From assembly GCF_004959855.1 (NCBI RefSeq), contig NZ_SPNT01000007.1:62001-126000 (forward strand): DNA of 64,000 bases, given 5' to 3'. The DNA comes from Nitratireductor sp. XY-223. Its GTDB lineage: Bacteria > Pseudomonadota > Alphaproteobacteria > Rhizobiales > Rhizobiaceae. Of this stretch, positions 36,582 through 44,622 are shown one piece after another. Positions within the stretch are counted from its first letter, which is position 1. Each line of letters starts with the position of its first letter. The position numbers were made by a program, and so were the translations under genes. The notes under the pieces are model-generated. The model saw nothing but the letters and a program-made list of their open reading frames with translations. It was not told the DNA's origin and did not search any database.

Positions 36582-37271
36582 ATGGCTCGCACCCCACCTG
36601 ATTCTCGCAAACCAAACACCCGGAGCCGATCAAACGGCAGCGAACAGGCAACGCTGTTCGCGCTGCCGGACAACGCTCCCGATTTCAGCCTGGAGCGCGA
36701 GGCCGGAGCGCCGGCACGCCTGATCGCCGGCGCCGACGAGGCCGGGCGCGGGCCGCTGGCCGGACCGGTGGTCGCGGCCGCGGTGATCCTCAACCCGGAC
36801 CGCATTCCGGATGGGCTGGACGATTCGAAGAAACTGCCCGAATCAAAGCGCGTATCGCTGTTCGACCAGATCCTTTCATCCGCCGTCGTCGCCGTTGCAT
36901 CGTCCGGCCCCGCCCGCATCGACGACACCGACATCCTCAAGGCGAGCCTCGACGCCATGCGCCGGGCGGTCGCGGCGCTTTCACACCGGCCCGATCACGC
37001 GCTGATCGACGGGCGGGACGTGCCGCCCGGCCTCATTTGTCCGGCACGGGCGGTGATCAAGGGCGACGCCCGGTCGCTGTCGATCGCCGCCGCATCGATC
37101 GTCGCCAAGGTCACCCGCGACCGGATGATGGAACGGGCGGCCCGCGACCACCCGGCATTCGGCTTCGAACGACACGCGGGTTACGCTACCGCGGCGCACC
37201 GCAAGGCGATCGCCGAGACCGGCCCCTGCCCGCTGCACCGCATGAGCTTTCGGCCGATGCGGCGGGATTAA
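36582..37271 (+). CDS. rnhB: Ribonuclease HII
   Basis: The 229-residue enzyme removes ribonucleotides from RNA-DNA hybrids. The active-site motif [20 protein letters not shown] gives the Asp and Glu. [12 protein letters not shown] and IDGRDVPPG follow, and [16 protein letters not shown] supplies the third acidic cluster. The tail [11 protein letters not shown] is variable. I start at the ATG at 36582, where GGGGATCGGG upstream is only a weak ribosome binding site; an N-terminal extension of about 40 residues precedes the catalytic core. It is followed by a region of likely insertion. Confidence 0.93.
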   Translation: MARTPPDSRKPNTRSRSNGSEQATLFALPDNAPDFSLEREAGAPARLIAGADEAGRGPLAGPVVAAAVILNPDRIPDGLDDSKKLPESKRVSLFDQILSSAVVAVASSGPARIDDTDILKASLDAMRRAVAALSHRPDHALIDGRDVPPGLICPARAVIKGDARSLSIAAASIVAKVTRDRMMERAARDHPAFGFERHAGYATAAHRKAIAETGPCPLHRMSFRPMRRD

Positions 37272-37401
37272 GCTACGGGCTCATAAGCGCGCAGGCGGAG
37301 CCGGATAGCGGGCAGCGACCGTTCAGAGCCCATTTCTACCGAGTTGGGGATGTTGCGGTTAGAACAGCGCAGAGGGAATCTGACTCATTGGAACGAGCCT
37401 G

Positions 37402-37980
37402 CTACCTTCTTCTCCTTGGGACAACGTCCTTGAACTGCTCATAGCCTTTCCAGGCTGGTTCGACCGGAGGTTCATTGTCATCCGGCAGATACCTGGAGGG
37501 TTTGCCGTTCTCCAAATCGGGAATATATCGCGGGCAGTTGGGGAATATGTGCCTGGGCGTGACCTGGACAATGGCCTGTGCGCCATCGAAATCATGTATC
37601 AGAGGGCTCTCCAAATCCACGACCGCTGTCCCATTGACACGCAAGCGTCTTGGGGTATCGCCCATCGCAATGAACAGCAGGCCAACATTCGGATTCGACA
37701 TGATATTACCGAGGCTTTTGAACATGCCATTCCCGTCATAATCAGGAAAGACCAAACAATCCGGACCAGTGATCCTCACAAATCCAGGCGGACCACCCTT
37801 GAATGAGCAGTCGGGCTGTCCTTCGGGGGTAGATGTTGCCAGAAAAAAGAATGGAAGTTGTCCAACAAAACTGACGTCGGTTTCGTCGAATTGAGTCCGG
37901 TTGTACTGCTCGACGAGCCTGTCAGCCAAAGATGTCGACCCAAACGCGTCTTGGAGGTCTCGATTTCCACGGTGGTACAT
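37402..37980 (-). CDS. Pyridoxamine 5'-phosphate oxidase-like FMN-binding protein
   Basis: The 192-residue protein has the PNPOx split-barrel pattern: QLPFFFLATSTPEGQPDCSF, GPPGFVRITGPDCLVFPDYDG, NVGLLFIAMGDTPRRLRVNG and VTPRHIFPNCPRYIP. Members bind FMN or F420 and reduce small molecules or heme; the substrate is unknown. The start is the ATG at 37980 (MYHRGNRDLQ); upstream sequence loses coding character. The gene is less GC-rich than its neighbours, is flanked by the truncated gene at 38145-38279, and has 130 bases of nothing recognisable on its 3' side. It is likely acquired. Confidence 0.82.
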   Translation of the reverse strand: MYHRGNRDLQDAFGSTSLADRLVEQYNRTQFDETDVSFVGQLPFFFLATSTPEGQPDCSFKGGPPGFVRITGPDCLVFPDYDGNGMFKSLGNIMSNPNVGLLFIAMGDTPRRLRVNGTAVVDLESPLIHDFDGAQAIVQVTPRHIFPNCPRYIPDLENGKPSRYLPDDNEPPVEPAWKGYEQFKDVVPRRRR

Positions 37981-38144
37981 CAAGGGCCGGCCCTCTTGTA
38001 TTGCGATCAGTAAACAGCAGGAAGTCCAGAAAGGCAATTTCGCGACAAAGTCGCACTCAGCCCAACGCGACACAGCGTTTCTAGGCCTAAATCCCACACT
38101 GAGACGATCGCCACTGCTCGAGGAGGACCAGGGGCACGGACGGT

Positions 38145-38279
38145 CAGATCCACGCCGAGATCCGGAGCCTGTTCGTGTGGTTCGACCTGAAGCGCCGCAA
38201 GGCCGTTACCGGCCCGCAAGCGTTGCTGGACGGCATGGACGCGCTGCCACGGACGGATGATTTCGCCGTCCTCGACTGA
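38145..38279 (+). pseudogene. 3' remnant of a gene, possibly a hotdog-fold thioesterase
   Basis: A 44-codon stretch in frame with a TGA at 38277 reads QIHAEIRSLFVWFDLKRRKA and then VTGPQALLDGMDALPRTDDF. The F(V)WFDL-x-RRKA-V-x-P-x-L pattern is that of the last strand and tail of 4HBT-type acyl-CoA thioesterases. No start or N-terminal part exists: upstream of 38145 the frame loses similarity and runs into the PNPOx promoter region. The remnant suggests that the PNPOx insertion cut an older gene. The thioesterase identity is a tentative reading by eye. Confidence 0.45.
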
Positions 38280-38296
38280 CCGCGCGCCCAAATCCG

Positions 38297-39217
38297 TCAG
38301 GCCGCCTGCGCAGCCGGCTCGCGCGCCTCGCGATGGGCGATGTAGATCGACGCCGAGACGATCAGCAACGAGCCGAACCACAGGTTTCCGGTGGGCACGA
38401 AGCCGAAGACGACCCAGCCGGCCACCACGTTGAGCGGCAGCTTCAGGTGATCGAAGGGCTGCACGTAGGCCGCGTCGGCGCTGGCATAGGCACGCACGAT
38501 CAGGAACTGCGCCGCCATGGTCATGACACCGGCGCCGACGATCAGCGCCGCAGCCACCATGCCGGGAATGGCGAAGCCGCCGGCCGTCGTGGCGAGGCCC
38601 GCATTGATGGGCGTCAGCAACAGCAGCATGTAGAGCGTGATGGTCTGCGAGGATTCGGTATCCGTGAGCTTCTTGGTCATCAGCGACGTCGCCGCCCAGA
38701 ACACGGCCGCGGCGACCGGCAGCAGCGTCGCGCCGGTGAAGGCGTCGGACCACGGCGCCAGGATGATCATGCCGCCGACGAAACCGAGAAGTGTCGCAAG
38801 CCAGCGTGCCGGGCCGACACGCTCGCCGAGCAGTAGGCCGGCGCCGAGCGTGACGAAGAATGGCGATGTCATGATGAGCGCGATCGCCTGCCAGATCGGC
38901 ACCGACGCAAGGCCGGCGACCCAGAACTGGACACCGATCGCGGCCAGCGCCACACGCATCACGTGGGCGCCGGCATTGGCCGTCTTCAACACGCCCATTC
39001 CGGTGCGGACGATCCACGGCAGGCCGCACAGCATGGCGACGAGATACTGCCAGAACGCCGCCGAGGCCGGCAACATGCCGAACCGCATGGTGACGGCCTG
39101 GAGGCCGACATTGACGAGCGCGAAGGCTGCGCCGCCGAGAACCATGTAGGCGGCTCCGGCCAGTGCCGGATTGTGCTGAAAAGAACGCGAATTTGAGTGG
39201 GGATTGATCTGATTCAT
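38297..39217 (-). CDS. ribN: Riboflavin transporter, DMT/EamA family, FMN-riboswitch controlled
   Basis: The 306-residue protein has ten predicted membrane helices in two EamA repeats (about residues 15-145 and 160-295). A short soluble N-terminus (MNQINPHSNSRSFQHNPALA) precedes them. Published work on Rhizobium describes RibN as a DMT-family riboflavin importer behind an FMN riboswitch, and this gene has both features. The start is the ATG at 39217, with AGGAAC upstream. Riboflavin uptake would save synthesis when external flavin is present. The gene is monocistronic. Confidence 0.85.
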   Translation of the reverse strand: MNQINPHSNSRSFQHNPALAGAAYMVLGGAAFALVNVGLQAVTMRFGMLPASAAFWQYLVAMLCGLPWIVRTGMGVLKTANAGAHVMRVALAAIGVQFWVAGLASVPIWQAIALIMTSPFFVTLGAGLLLGERVGPARWLATLLGFVGGMIILAPWSDAFTGATLLPVAAAVFWAATSLMTKKLTDTESSQTITLYMLLLLTPINAGLATTAGGFAIPGMVAAALIVGAGVMTMAAQFLIVRAYASADAAYVQPFDHLKLPLNVVAGWVVFGFVPTGNLWFGSLLIVSASIYIAHREAREPAAQAA

Positions 39218-39272
39218 CACATGTTCCTTCAAAAGAACCTATAAGAATCAGGGCATACAGGCATGACCGTCG

Positions 39273-39292
39273 GCATTCCAAAGGCGGAATGC
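39273..39292 (-). promoter_or_regulatory. Hairpin between FMN aptamer and ribN start
   Basis: On the minus strand GCATTCC pairs with GGAATGC around a six-base loop. It lies just after the aptamer and 55 bases before the ATG. It has no U tract, so if it is the expression platform it would work on translation, or with Rho, rather than as an intrinsic terminator. This is inference. Confidence 0.45.
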
Positions 39293-39304
39293 GTCCGTGT
39301 CCTG

Positions 39305-39470
39305 ACCCGCTCTCTTCCATCCGGACTGTGACCGTCGGCTTCGGAATTGCACCGAATCTGCTGACCCCGATCCTTGCGGACCGGGCGCTCGCGGGCTTCG
39401 AATCCCTGTCGCTGTCGCTTAAGGGCTTCGTCACCGCCGGTGGGGAATTTCACCCCGCCCTGAGAACGAA
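39305..39470 (-). ncRNA. FMN riboswitch (RFN element)
   Basis: Read on the minus strand, the region starts with TTCGTTCTCAGGGCGGGGTG and contains AAATTCCCCACCGGCGGTGA. Further on come GGTCAGCAGATTCGGTGCAA and CCGAAGCCGACGGTCACAGT, ending CCGGATGGAAGAGAGCGGG. These are the conserved RFN-box blocks in the canonical order. A variable P-loop (GCTTAAGCGACAGCGACAG) lies between the second and third blocks. The aptamer binds FMN and ends about 90 bases before the ribN ATG. Confidence 0.95.
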
Positions 39471-39471
39471 T

Positions 39472-39498
39472 GCGCCGGCAGGTTTCCCGCCGGTGCGC
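39472..39498 (-). promoter_or_regulatory. GC-rich hairpin just upstream of the riboswitch
   Basis: GCGCACCGGC and GCCGGCGC (minus strand) form a stem with one bulge around a ten-base loop. It abuts the 5' end of the aptamer and lies after the atp terminator. It may protect or fold the leader; no role is established. Confidence 0.35.
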
Positions 39499-39529
39499 AC
39501 AAAGCGATAAATCAAAAACCGGCAAAAGA

Positions 39530-39553
39530 AAAGGCCGGGCGAACCCGGCCTTT
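39530..39553 (-). terminator. Rho-independent terminator of the F0 operon
   Basis: On the minus strand AAAGGCCGGG pairs with CCCGGCCTTT around a four-base loop, with TTCTTTTGCC following. It lies 24 bases after the atpF stop. Confidence 0.9.
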
Positions 39554-39577
39554 GTCCAATCCGATCGTCGATACGCC

Positions 39578-40057
39578 TCAGTTGAGCCGTTCCTTCAGCT
39601 CGGCGACGGACGCCTCGAACAGTTCCGCGGTCTTCTTCTCGTCGGCCTTCTCGGCGATGAGCGTCTGTGCCGCAGCGACCGCGATGTCGACCGCCGACTG
39701 GCGAACTTCGTTCACGGCCTCGGTTTCGGCGAGAGCAATCTTCTGCTCGGCCATTGCCGTTCGGCGGGTGACGTATTCTTCCGTTTTGGCCCGCGCCTCG
39801 GCAACAAGGCCGGCCGCCTCGTGTTCGGCGGCGGCGATGACTTCGCTGGCTTCTTTCTCGGCGTCCTTGCGCTTGCGCTGATACTCGGCAAGGAGTTGCT
39901 GCGCCTCTTCGCGCAGCCGGCGCGCCTCATCCAGTTCGTTGCGGATCTTGTCGGCCCGTTCGTCAAGCGACTTGGCGACCATGCCCGGAACCTTGAGATA
40001 GGCAATCAGCGCAAGGAAGAGGACGAGCGAAACCAGGGCCCAGAATGTGGCGTCCAT
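39578..40057 (-). CDS. atpF: F0F1 ATP synthase subunit B
   Basis: The 159-residue b subunit has one N-terminal membrane helix (FWALVSLVLFLALIAYL) and a long charged coiled coil (from about residue 30), which forms part of the peripheral stalk. The start ATG shares one base with the stop of the b' gene (TAATG at 40055-40059), so the two stalk subunits are co-translated. It is the last gene of the F0 operon and is followed by a strong terminator. The F1 genes are elsewhere, as is usual in alphaproteobacteria. Confidence 0.94.
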   Translation of the reverse strand: MDATFWALVSLVLFLALIAYLKVPGMVAKSLDERADKIRNELDEARRLREEAQQLLAEYQRKRKDAEKEASEVIAAAEHEAAGLVAEARAKTEEYVTRRTAMAEQKIALAETEAVNEVRQSAVDIAVAAAQTLIAEKADEKKTAELFEASVAELKERLN

Positions 40058-40611
40058 TAATCCCTCCCCTCGGCTGCGGCCTTGACCGCAGCGTTCAGCT
40101 TGGCCTTGGTGACCGTACCGCCGATAAGCTGGCTTACGATGGCTGCCGTGGTGTCGGCGGCAATGGCACCGACCTCGGCCAGGGCCTTCTTCTTGACGGC
40201 GGCGATTTCGGCTTCTGCCTTCTCCAGCTTGCCGGCAACGTCGGCCTCGACCTTCGCACGCTCGTCATCGGCATCGGACTTGGCGGCATCGCGTGCGGCC
40301 TGGGCTATCTCATGGGCCTTGGACTTGGCGTCGGCCAGTTCCTGCTCATAGGCCGCGAATGCCTGGTCCGCCTCTTCCTTCAGGCGGCTTGCCTCGTTGA
40401 GGTCCTGGGCGATGCGGTCGCGGCGCGTCTCGAGGATGCTGCCGATGCGCGGCAGTACGACACGGGACATGAACAGGTAGAACAGGCCGAAGGTAATGGC
40501 CAGCCAAAGCAGCTGAGAAGCAAATGTGGAGCTGTCAAACGGCGGGAAGTTGCCTTCCGCCGCATGTTCAGCAGCTTGTTCAGTGGCTGCATGGGCCGCT
40601 GTTACGAGCAT
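40057..40611 (-). CDS. atpG: F0F1 ATP synthase subunit B'
   Basis: The 184-residue b' subunit is the second, diverged stalk subunit found in photosynthetic and other alphaproteobacteria. It has an Ala/Glu-rich N-terminal extension ([20 protein letters not shown]), a membrane helix ([20 protein letters not shown]), and a coiled coil dominated by Ala, Glu and Lys ([19 protein letters not shown] onward). The start is the ATG at 40611; the extra 18 codons upstream carry no motif. The stop is shared with the atpF start. Confidence 0.92.
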   Translation of the reverse strand: MLVTAAHAATEQAAEHAAEGNFPPFDSSTFASQLLWLAITFGLFYLFMSRVVLPRIGSILETRRDRIAQDLNEASRLKEEADQAFAAYEQELADAKSKAHEIAQAARDAAKSDADDERAKVEADVAGKLEKAEAEIAAVKKKALAEVGAIAADTTAAIVSQLIGGTVTKAKLNAAVKAAAEGRD

Positions 40612-40728
40612 GATTGCCTCCAATGGGTTCCACAATGCCGCGGGCGGCCAATCGCGCCCAGGCACCGCGGTTCAATATCCGGAGCGGCTCGCTCGCGCGG
40701 ACCACTCGCGGCCACACCGTTCGGCATG

Positions 40729-40743
40729 GCCGGATACGCCGGC
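40729..40743 (-). promoter_or_regulatory. Hairpin directly after atpE
   Basis: GCCGG and CCGGC pair around CGTAT within five bases of the atpE stop. A structure here could stabilise the atpE part of the message, whose product is needed in ring amounts. The stem is short, so the call is tentative. Confidence 0.35.
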
Positions 40744-40747
40744 TTGA

Positions 40748-40975
40748 TCAGACGGCGAACAGGAGGAGCAGTGCAACGAGCAGCGAGAAGATGCCCAGGG
40801 CTTCGGTAACGGCAAAGCCGAAGATCAGGCGGCCGAACTGGCCGTCGGCTGCCGACGGGTTGCGCAGCGCGCCGGACAGGTAGTTGCCGAAGATGGTGCC
40901 GAGGCCGATGCCCGCACCGCCCATGCCGAGACAAGCAATGCCTGCGCCGATGTATTTTGCTGCTTCCGCTTCCAT
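40748..40975 (-). CDS. atpE: F0F1 ATP synthase subunit C
   Basis: The 75-residue proteolipid has two membrane helices joined by the polar loop [15 protein letters not shown]. The proton-binding carboxylate is Glu58 ([11 protein letters not shown]). The glycine-rich first helix ([20 protein letters not shown]) is typical. Copies form the rotating c-ring. It is preceded by atpB at 66 bases and followed by the b' gene at 136 bases. The usual proton-type pattern is seen, with no Na+-binding residue set. Confidence 0.95.
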   Translation of the reverse strand: MEAEAAKYIGAGIACLGMGGAGIGLGTIFGNYLSGALRNPSAADGQFGRLIFGFAVTEALGIFSLLVALLLLFAV

Positions 40976-41041
40976 GATGAACTCCTTCGAATGGGAAAAT
41001 TGCGGCTATGTGACAGGCGGCCTCGCCGCCGTGTTCTTCTC

Positions 41042-41791
41042 CTAGTGGCCGGGATGCAGGGCGTCGTTGAGGTACATGCATGTCAGTACCGCAAAAACAT
41101 AGGCCTGCAGGAAGGCGACCAGAAACTCGAGACCGGTCAGCGCGACCGTCATGACCAGTGGCAATATGGCGCCGCCGATGCCGAGCGCGCCCAGCGCGCC
41201 CAGGGACGTGACGAAGCCCGCGAAAACCTTGAGCGTGATGTGTCCGGCCAGCATGTTGGCGAAAAGACGAACCGAAAGGCTGATCGGACGGGAAAGGAAC
41301 GAGATGACCTCGATGAGCACGACCAGCGGCAAAAGCATGCCTGGAACGCCGCTGGGGACAAACAAATTGAGAAAGCCGAGGCCGTGTTTCATGAAACCGT
41401 AGACCACCACGGTTCCGATCACCAGGATGGCGAGCGCGAAGGTGACGATGATGTGGCTGGTAACGGTGAAGAAATAGGGGAACATGCCGAGCAGGTTGGC
41501 GACCAGCACGAACATGAAGAGCGAGAAGACCATCGGGAAGAACCGCATGCCGGCGGATCCCGCCCCGTCACGCAGCATCGAGGCCACGAACTCGTAGCAC
41601 ATTTCCGAAATCGACTGCATGCGGCTCGGGACCATTCCGCGGTTTGATGTCGTCAGAAACAGGAAACCGGATGCCGCGGCAACCGTGGCGACCATGAACA
41701 GCGACGAATTGGTGAAGGAGAAATCCAGACCGCCGACCTCGATCGGGATGATCTTGCTGATCTGGAACTGGTGGATCGGATCGTTTGCCAC
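41042..41791 (-). CDS. atpB: F0F1 ATP synthase subunit A
   Basis: The 249-residue membrane stator protein has five to six helices. The essential arginine is in [20 protein letters not shown], and the downstream polar residues in [20 protein letters not shown] line the proton half-channel. It starts [20 protein letters not shown]. It follows atpI by 29 bases. All features match the proton-translocating a subunit of alphaproteobacteria. Confidence 0.95.
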   Translation of the reverse strand: MANDPIHQFQISKIIPIEVGGLDFSFTNSSLFMVATVAAASGFLFLTTSNRGMVPSRMQSISEMCYEFVASMLRDGAGSAGMRFFPMVFSLFMFVLVANLLGMFPYFFTVTSHIIVTFALAILVIGTVVVYGFMKHGLGFLNLFVPSGVPGMLLPLVVLIEVISFLSRPISLSVRLFANMLAGHITLKVFAGFVTSLGALGALGIGGAILPLVMTVALTGLEFLVAFLQAYVFAVLTCMYLNDALHPGH

Positions 41792-41820
41792 CTTATGCCT
41801 CTCTCTTTGCGCCGGCCCGT

Positions 41821-42228
41821 TCAGCCATTGGCGTTATGGTTCTTGCCCCGGTCGTCCTTGCGGTCGAGGCGGTTATCCGCCACCAGACCGGCCGAACGCA
41901 TGACGTTCAAAACCCCGGCAACGAAACCCAGCAGAAGAAACAGGATCATCCCCCACGGCGTCGTCCCCAGGAAACGGTCGATCAGATAGCCGAGAAGCGC
42001 ACCGACGAAAATCGCAGCGACAAATTCGGTCGAAAGCTGAAACGCCTTGGCGTAGGACGACTTGCCCGCCCATTCGGCTTCCTTGCCCGGTTTGTCGGCC
42101 GGCCGGCGGGAAGCGAGTTCTGCCTCCAGCTGCCTGCGGCGCTCTTCCAGACCATCGGCCTGATCATTCCGTTCGCCGTCGTCAGGAGCAGTTTTATCTG
42201 TTCCTTTGTTTTGCGCTGGTTTTCGCAT
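41821..42228 (-). CDS. atpI: AtpZ/AtpI family protein
   Basis: The 135-residue protein has a hydrophilic, charged N-terminal half ([20 protein letters not shown]) and a C-terminal pair of membrane helices ([38 protein letters not shown]). Such proteins help assemble the c-ring or take up Mg2+. The start at 42228 ([12 protein letters not shown]) follows the promoter at 42290-42318 by a leader of about 55 bases. A longer frame upstream would overlap the promoter. It is the first gene of the operon. Confidence 0.9.
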   Translation of the reverse strand: MRKPAQNKGTDKTAPDDGERNDQADGLEERRRQLEAELASRRPADKPGKEAEWAGKSSYAKAFQLSTEFVAAIFVGALLGYLIDRFLGTTPWGMILFLLLGFVAGVLNVMRSAGLVADNRLDRKDDRGKNHNANG

Positions 42229-42289
42229 GAAAGTCGCGCTCCACAAGGTGCCTGACGATCTGGAACGGGACCGTTCCGAAGTCGGGCGC

Positions 42290-42318
42290 AACATAGTTTT
42301 CCACCCATGCCAAGTCAA
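42290..42318 (-). promoter_or_regulatory. Sigma70-type promoter of the F0 operon
   Basis: On the minus strand TTGACT (42313-42318) and TATGTT (42290-42295) are 17 bases apart. This gives a transcription start near 42283, about 55 bases before the atpI ATG. Confidence 0.7.
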
Positions 42319-42509
42319 GGCGACATTCGAACCGATATCAGCCTGAAATTCTTATTAAAAATCAATAAATTATAGGTTCGCCATCGGATTCTCAGACTTA
42401 AGTGTCAAAGAATCATTCCGCGATGCGGCACTTTGCCCGCGGCGCGGCGGCGGCGACGGGCAATTTCCCGGCCGGCGCCCGCTCGCCCGTGTTTGCCGTC
42501 GATCGCGTC

Positions 42510-43175
42510 TCAGCAGCAGCGCAGCACCGGCATGTTGGCGGCGAACAAGGCCTCGCTCAGTTGCAGCATAACCGCATGGTCCGGCGTGAAGAGGTAGACG
42601 ACGTCCCAACGTTCCGTCATGGCATCGCTGCCGATGGCCGCGAGGCCGAATTTCCCGTCCAGTTCGCGCCGAAACCGCATCGGCAGGTCGCTGCCGTAGC
42701 CGCGCCAGTGATAGTGGCTCTCGGGCGCCGCCCGTCCGAGTTCGAACGTCTCGACGCAGAAGGCGGTGACCGGAACGGTGATCTGAAGGACACCGTGCGG
42801 CCGCAGCACGCGAAACAGCTCGCGCATGCCGGCAAAATCATCCTCGACATGCTCGAGCACATGATTCGCGACAATCCAGTCATAGCTTCCGTCCGGACGG
42901 TCGATGGCGCTCAGATCGAGGCTGTTCTCCTCCTCGAAGACGGAAATCTCGAAGGACTTGAACCGCTCCTTCGGGGCGGCAATGTCACGCGAGAACTGCA
43001 GTGCGGACGCCTCGGAGAGCATGGTGTCGGGCAGTGCGTCGTAGACCTGCCGGATGATGCGGTGGCGCTCCAGCGACTTGCAGGTTATGCAGCGCGGCGC
43101 CTGTCCGTTCTTCGCCAGACGGCCGGACGGTCCCGGCCGGAAGGCGGTGCCGCCGCATATGTTGCAGGTCGCCAT
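42510..43175 (-). CDS. Class I SAM-dependent methyltransferase with N-terminal zinc ribbon
   Basis: The 221-residue protein begins with a C-x2-C ... C-x2-C pattern (MATCNICGGTAF, RCITCKSLERHR), a likely zinc ribbon. A Rossmann methyltransferase follows with IVANHVLEHVEDDFAGMREL and LFRVLRPHGVLQITVPVTAF, the post-SAM motifs. The classical glycine loop is poorly kept (ASALQFSRDIAAPK), so SAM binding is inferred from the rest. It resembles methyltransferases of the Methyltransf_11 type that act on lipids or sugars. It stands alone, with a 281-base gap to the atp promoter region on one side. Confidence 0.75.
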   Translation of the reverse strand: MATCNICGGTAFRPGPSGRLAKNGQAPRCITCKSLERHRIIRQVYDALPDTMLSEASALQFSRDIAAPKERFKSFEISVFEEENSLDLSAIDRPDGSYDWIVANHVLEHVEDDFAGMRELFRVLRPHGVLQITVPVTAFCVETFELGRAAPESHYHWRGYGSDLPMRFRRELDGKFGLAAIGSDAMTERWDVVYLFTPDHAVMLQLSEALFAANMPVLRCC

Positions 43176-43298
43176 GGGTTCCCCTTTTCAGTAAAATCGC
43201 GGCGCGTCAGACGGCGCATCGCCGTGCGCCACAGATAGGCGCAGTCGCGCCCGGCGGCAAGCGCCGGCGCGATTCACGCACTTCAGAGTTCTTGGTGA

Positions 43299-44486
43299 CT
43301 AGCTCCAGCCACCGCCATAAGTGCGGTAGAAAATGTGGAGACCGATCCGGCCGACGCGCTTCATGCGGCGCGCCCATTTCGGCCGCACATAGGTGGCATG
43401 GTAATGGGTCGAGGAACCCACCTCGTCGAGCCAGATCTTGCCGGCGGTCACGGCCATGGACACGTCCTTGGCAATCGACCAGTGGCGCCGCGAACGAACA
43501 CGGTCGCGGATGCCGTCGCAGGCGAAGGAGAACTGGCAGCGGTTGCGCCAGCGCTTGTTCTGGTAGACGACGCCGCAGATGGTGTTCGGATAGGCCGGGT
43601 TGCGCACACGGTTCAAGATGACCTGCGCAACCGCCGCCTGACCCTTCACCGGCTCGCCGCGCGCCTCGAAATAGACACCGGAGGCGAGGCACCGCTGTTC
43701 ACGATCGGAAAAGACATGCTCCGGCAGCACGTGCCGCGCCCAGGCATGGTCGTTCTTCTGCGCAGGCGGAACGAAGCGGCCGCCCTCGTCGCGCAGTACC
43801 GAAGCGAACGGAGAATCGCTTGCATAGTCAGGTTCCGGCGCATAGGCGGTGGCAAGCACGTCGTGATTGTCGTTGTTGACCAGGCTTGCCAGCATGACCG
43901 GCACCTTGCTCTTGGTCCCGGTGGCCGAGCGCCTGTGGAAGGCCGTGGCGATCTCGACCTCCCGCCCGCGGATGTCCGGTTCGGAAAAGGCCATCCGCAG
44001 CCCGTCGGGATCGGCGGGCATGGTAACCATGCTGCGGCGCTCAAGGATCGATCCGGCGGAGAAATGCCTGGGCGGCGCCACCGGCACGGTGCTCGTCACC
44101 CGCCCGCGCTTCTGGTCACGTGTGACGCGGTCCTCGTCCGGTCCTGCATCCGTATTGCCGTTCTTGTGGCGGAACGCGATGGTGCGCCCGTCCGCCGTCT
44201 TCATGCTGACATTGCCGGCCGTGGAGCCTGTCGTGATCGGGTCGGTGAAAACCAGTTCGACATCGTGGATGGAGCCCGCGGGCGCATCGACGAGATAGGT
44301 CTGCCACCGGTCAACACCACTCATTCCCCCGGTGACCACGCTGGCCATATCGGAAAATGCCGTGGACGATGTCGAAATGAAGAAACCCAGCACCCCAAAC
44401 GCAACGGGCGCTGTCCAGCCACGGTCAATTGACGCAAGCCGGCCCAAATCGGCTAATCTTTGACGCAAAAACCCTACTCCGCGCAC
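43299..44486 (-). CDS. Cell wall hydrolase with SleB catalytic domain
   Basis: The 395-residue protein has an N-terminal membrane anchor or signal (VAFGVLGFFISTSSTAFSDM) and a long variable middle. The C-terminal Hydrolase_2/SleB domain (about residues 265-395) contains CLASGVYFEARGEPVKGQAA, QVILNRVRNPAYPNTICGVV and STHYHATYVRPKWA. The Glu in YFEARGE is the expected catalytic acid of this lytic transglycosylase-like family. The start is the GTG at 44486. An inverted ATTAAC/GTTAAT repeat lies 34 bases upstream. It probably acts on peptidoglycan in the periplasm. Confidence 0.87.
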   Translation of the reverse strand: MRGVGFLRQRLADLGRLASIDRGWTAPVAFGVLGFFISTSSTAFSDMASVVTGGMSGVDRWQTYLVDAPAGSIHDVELVFTDPITTGSTAGNVSMKTADGRTIAFRHKNGNTDAGPDEDRVTRDQKRGRVTSTVPVAPPRHFSAGSILERRSMVTMPADPDGLRMAFSEPDIRGREVEIATAFHRRSATGTKSKVPVMLASLVNNDNHDVLATAYAPEPDYASDSPFASVLRDEGGRFVPPAQKNDHAWARHVLPEHVFSDREQRCLASGVYFEARGEPVKGQAAVAQVILNRVRNPAYPNTICGVVYQNKRWRNRCQFSFACDGIRDRVRSRRHWSIAKDVSMAVTAGKIWLDEVGSSTHYHATYVRPKWARRMKRVGRIGLHIFYRTYGGGWS

Positions 44487-44519
44487 CCGTACTGAACACT
44501 ATTGTTCGGATGATGGAGT

Positions 44520-44542
44520 ATTAACCTTTATGGAGCGTTAAT
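44520..44542. promoter_or_regulatory. Inverted repeat ATTAAC-N11-GTTAAT upstream of the SleB gene
   Basis: Two perfect 6-base arms lie 34 bases before the GTG start. TTAAC is also the half-site of CtrA, but the orientation and spacing differ from the usual TTAA-N7-TTAA, so CtrA control is doubtful. Confidence 0.3.
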
Positions 44543-44622
44543 CGGGCAGGCCCGCCTTTTTTCACAATCTTCGGATAAATTATTGTTTCACACGTGTAGC
44601 ATTTGGTCAGCCGACAAATCAG

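Noticed and set aside
39391-39410. tRNA-like T-arm sequence (GGCTTCGAATCCC)
   Set aside because: No acceptor or D arm fits around it, and it lies inside the FMN riboswitch.
38007-39434. 475-codon minus-strand open frame through ribN and the riboswitch
   Set aside because: It crosses conserved RNA structure, overlaps ribN in another frame and is Arg-rich, with no recognisable domain.
44540-44562. Short GC stem with a T run on the plus strand (CGGGCAGGCCCG then TTTTTT)
   Set aside because: The stem is only four to five base pairs and no plus-strand gene ends before it.
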